Positions 21,310-23,306 of a DNA stretch of 23,306 bases are shown piece after piece. Below the pieces are notes generated by a model. It had not been told where the DNA came from, made no database searches, and saw only the letters and a program-made list of their open reading frames with translations. The stretch is from an uncultured Eggerthella sp. (GTDB lineage: Bacteria > Actinomycetota > Coriobacteriia > Coriobacteriales > Eggerthellaceae). Location of the stretch: contig UQML01000029.1 in NCBI GenBank assembly GCA_900542265.1, positions 1 through 23,306 of the forward strand, given 5' to 3'. Every line of letters starts with the position of its first letter. Position 1 is the stretch's first letter. The position numbers were made by a program, and so were the translations under genes.

Positions 21310-21338
21310 ATATTAGTCATCTTATGGCTTGTGGTCAA
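21310..21338 (-). promoter_or_regulatory. Promoter of tRNA-Lys
   Basis: Minus strand: -35 TTGACC (21333-21338), a 17-bp spacer and -10 TAATAT (21310-21315), 14 bp before the tRNA 5' end. This is a near-consensus housekeeping-sigma promoter. Confidence 0.8.
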
Positions 21339-21462
21339 GAACTTACGACTTAAAAATCGACCAAATTAGAGGAAAATCCTAGCAAATCTTAAAGAATCTT
21401 TTACTTGTTCTTCGTTTGCATGCGTCCATATAGCGGATAATTCCCATAGAAAGAAAACATTT

Positions 21463-21515
21463 TTATTACAAAAATCTTGCTGTTTGCTACAAAAACAATG
21501 TATTGTTATTACAAA
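21463..21515. promoter_or_regulatory. Repeat elements upstream of the surface-protein gene
   Basis: TTATTACAAA occurs at 21463-21472 and 21506-21515, each followed within a few bases by ATCTTG. Between them AACAAT and ATTGTT (21494-21507) form a 6+6 inverted repeat around GT. They lie 50-100 bp before the start at 21563 and look like regulator sites. No clear -35/-10 pair was placed. Confidence 0.4.
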
Positions 21516-21562
21516 CTCATCTTGAGTAATGATCGGGCGATTACAAGAGGGATGTGTCTAAC

Positions 21563-23306
21563 ATGAACACGCTAGCAAAACGCACTACGTTATTTGCCTT
21601 GGTTGTCTCTCTTCTCGTTTCGGTGTGCGTATTCGCACTGCCGCAGCAAGAAGCACATGCAGCTGGAACTCCTACGGCAACGCAGCAACAGGTCTGGAAA
21701 GAGACATTTGCAAAATTCAAATGGGCTGATACTGGATTAGAGGAATGGAATGGTGTGGTAGCCGGCGTTCAGCCAGCTAATGGAACCGGAACTGCCGCTG
21801 ATCCCTATCTTGTTTCTAATGCAAATGAACTGCGTTGGTGTCTCGTTAACCAAAAGAACTGCAAGCTCGTTGCTGACATCGATCTAGGTGGTAAGTCTAG
21901 TAAGAACTGGAATAGTATTTCAATTAATCAGCCAATGACCTTTGATGGCGACGGTCATACCATTTACAACTTGTATTCACAAGGGTCTACGGCTGGCATT
22001 TTTGGCCTGATTGGAGCAGCAAACAATGCTTCCTTTGTAACCAAAAATGTCAATATGGAAGGTGCCTTTATTAAATGTGATGCTACAGGTGGATATGATC
22101 ATTATGTTGCATCTTTTATTAGCAAGTTTAATGCGGGTTCCGTTGATAATTGTGTTGTTCGCAATGTTTACGTAAACGCTGGAGAAGGTACCATGAATGG
22201 AGCCTCGGGACTTTTTGCTCCTGATAACTCTGGCGGTACCGGTATAACTATTACCAATACTCATGCCATTAATGTAAATGTATATGGTGGCGGATGTGTC
22301 TCAGGGTTTATTGAAGGTCCTTGGGGAAGAGCCGCTAGCTTAACTATGGAGAATTGCTCTGCTACTGATGGTGTTGTTATTTCAACGGGTGGGCATTCTG
22401 GTGGATTTACCTCTTGTGTAGAAGTTACGGGTACCGCTTCCTATAAAAACTGCTTCATTAACGATGACGTATATGGCAATGTTCAAACTGGTGTTTTTGT
22501 AGGCGTAACTCATGCAGGTACCCATATTTTTAACAATTGTTATGCAGCAGGGAAAATTGAAGGCATTAATACAATTGGTGGCTTTTTTGGCTGTCCTTCG
22601 GGATCGGCTCGAGAGGAATTTAATAACTGCTATTCAACTTCTATGGTAGGCATGTCTAATGGCGGAACGTATATGGGAGGTTTTGCAGGCACAGCCGCAG
22701 CCTCATCGTATTTTACTAATTGTTATGCTGCAGGAGAAGTAGGAACGCTCAAGTCCGATATTGATGGAATGCCTCTGGATGATAATGGAGGAAGATTAAC
22801 CAATCAATATGTGACTGGATTTGTTGGTAATGATGGCGGAACAAAAACCAACTGCTATTATGATCAACAGACAACTGGCATGTGTGATTTAGGCATAACT
22901 ACTGGTGTCCAAGGGTTATTAACCAAGCGTTTATTCAGTCTTGATAAGTTGGGTAATGAATGGGTTACTTCAGCAGGTGGATATCCCGAGCTAAAGGTAT
23001 TTGCTCAATCCGACAATGCGCATATACGAGCTTGTTCGACAGCCTCTGTGTGTACAGTATTGTTATGGGCAGATGAAAAATCTTATGATGAAGCGGTTGC
23101 TGCCAATAATAAAAGTCAGAAGCTTGACGCATATGATACCGTTCGAAAAATTCGTTATGTATTCCCTCTAACTAATAACGAGAATAGCAACAAGAGCAAT
23201 TTTGATATTAAGTGGGAGGTCTATTTAGGAGATTCTCGCTATAACAATATTAGTCCTTTGGTCGATGGAGATGTTCCTATCATTACGCTTTCTGACGTGG
23301 GATCAA
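21563..23306 (+). CDS. Secreted surface protein with GLUG-like repeats, 3' end cut by the window
   Basis: Open from ATG 21563 to the last base (581 codons, no stop), so only the N-terminal part is seen. AGAGGG at 21546-21551 is a plausible but distant ribosome site. A Sec signal peptide (MNTLAKRTTLFALVVSLLVS and on) ends at AHA|AG, residue 33. After GTGTAADPYLVSNANELRW, a common entry to such repeat domains, the mature part is built of Asn-Cys rungs. Cys197, 265, 297, 326, 356, 387 and 431 each follow Asn, with about 30-residue spacing in the middle. Between them are GGFFG or GGFAG segments, and then YYDQQTTGM and GGYPELKVF. This is the pattern of GLUG-motif beta-helix proteins, found in adhesins and IgA-peptidase-like surface proteins of host-associated bacteria. 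From about residue 490 a different, probably Ig-like, domain begins. Adhesion is inferred; any anchor lies beyond the window. Confidence 0.88.
   Translation, partial: MNTLAKRTTLFALVVSLLVSVCVFALPQQEAHAAGTPTATQQQVWKETFAKFKWADTGLEEWNGVVAGVQPANGTGTAADPYLVSNANELRWCLVNQKNCKLVADIDLGGKSSKNWNSISINQPMTFDGDGHTIYNLYSQGSTAGIFGLIGAANNASFVTKNVNMEGAFIKCDATGGYDHYVASFISKFNAGSVDNCVVRNVYVNAGEGTMNGASGLFAPDNSGGTGITITNTHAINVNVYGGGCVSGFIEGPWGRAASLTMENCSATDGVVISTGGHSGGFTSCVEVTGTASYKNCFINDDVYGNVQTGVFVGVTHAGTHIFNNCYAAGKIEGINTIGGFFGCPSGSAREEFNNCYSTSMVGMSNGGTYMGGFAGTAAASSYFTNCYAAGEVGTLKSDIDGMPLDDNGGRLTNQYVTGFVGNDGGTKTNCYYDQQTTGMCDLGITTGVQGLLTKRLFSLDKLGNEWVTSAGGYPELKVFAQSDNAHIRACSTASVCTVLLWADEKSYDEAVAANNKSQKLDAYDTVRKIRYVFPLTNNENSNKSNFDIKWEVYLGDSRYNNISPLVDGDVPIITLSDVGS

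Noticed and set aside
21135..21338. 67-codon minus-strand ORF over the tRNA
   Set aside because: Its peptide (APLAQLVEQGTFNPKVAGSI) is the well-known spurious translation of a tRNA gene.

Overview
The window reads as an end of a draft-assembly contig from an anaerobic, moderate-GC actinobacterium. The gene set best fits the class Coriobacteriia, probably an Atopobium/Lancefieldella/Olsenella-like organism. The clues are a type III glutamine synthetase, a rubrerythrin, many secreted low-complexity proteins and the general flavour of the proteins. This placement is by recognition, not by a database search. Bases 1-49 are not genomic: they are an Illumina Nextera i5/Read 1 adapter ending in the Tn5 mosaic end, so biological sequence starts at base 50.

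Layout. 151-6270 (+): a Pro/Gln-rich membrane protein, glnN (type III glutamine synthetase) with a clear terminator, a 740-bp spacer with three copies of a 24-nt motif, a RelQ-type small alarmone synthetase, and ilvE with its terminator. 6396-8911 (+): a tight three-gene operon of a YerC/TrpR-like regulator, a stand-alone PTS EIIC-like membrane protein and an amino-acid-type solute-binding lipoprotein. 8938-9684 (-): a sirtuin. 9685-9916: a divergent spacer with 38-bp tandem repeats. 9917-11095 (+): an AT-rich AAA/DUF4143 ATPase that looks acquired. 11255-11869 (-): rubrerythrin. 12070-15147 (+): an M18 aminopeptidase and an IMP dehydrogenase strikingly like the enzyme of the protist Tritrichomonas foetus. 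15148-15864: a 717-bp spacer with a terminator and nested perfect inverted repeats. 15865-16989 (+): a secreted coiled-coil/RlpA-like protein, probably from a leaderless mRNA. 17170-20566 (+): leuS and a SanA/YdcF-like membrane protein. 20660-21121 (-): a YfcE-type phosphoesterase. 21221-21296 (-): tRNA-Lys(UUU) with its promoter and terminator. 21563-end (+): the first 581 codons of a secreted surface protein with GLUG-like repeats, cut by the window end.

Most genes are core metabolism: nitrogen assimilation (glnN), branched-chain amino acids and their charging (ilvE, leuS), guanine nucleotide supply (guaB) and the GTP-consuming alarmone enzyme (relQ), peptide turnover (M18), peroxide defence (rubrerythrin) and cell-envelope work (RlpA-like, SanA-like and GLUG-like proteins). 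I see no complete mobile element, CRISPR array or defence cassette. The least explained material lies in the spacers: a three-copy 24-nt motif, a recurrent CCCCATCGCC decamer, a nested inverted-repeat structure and the 38-bp tandem repeat.
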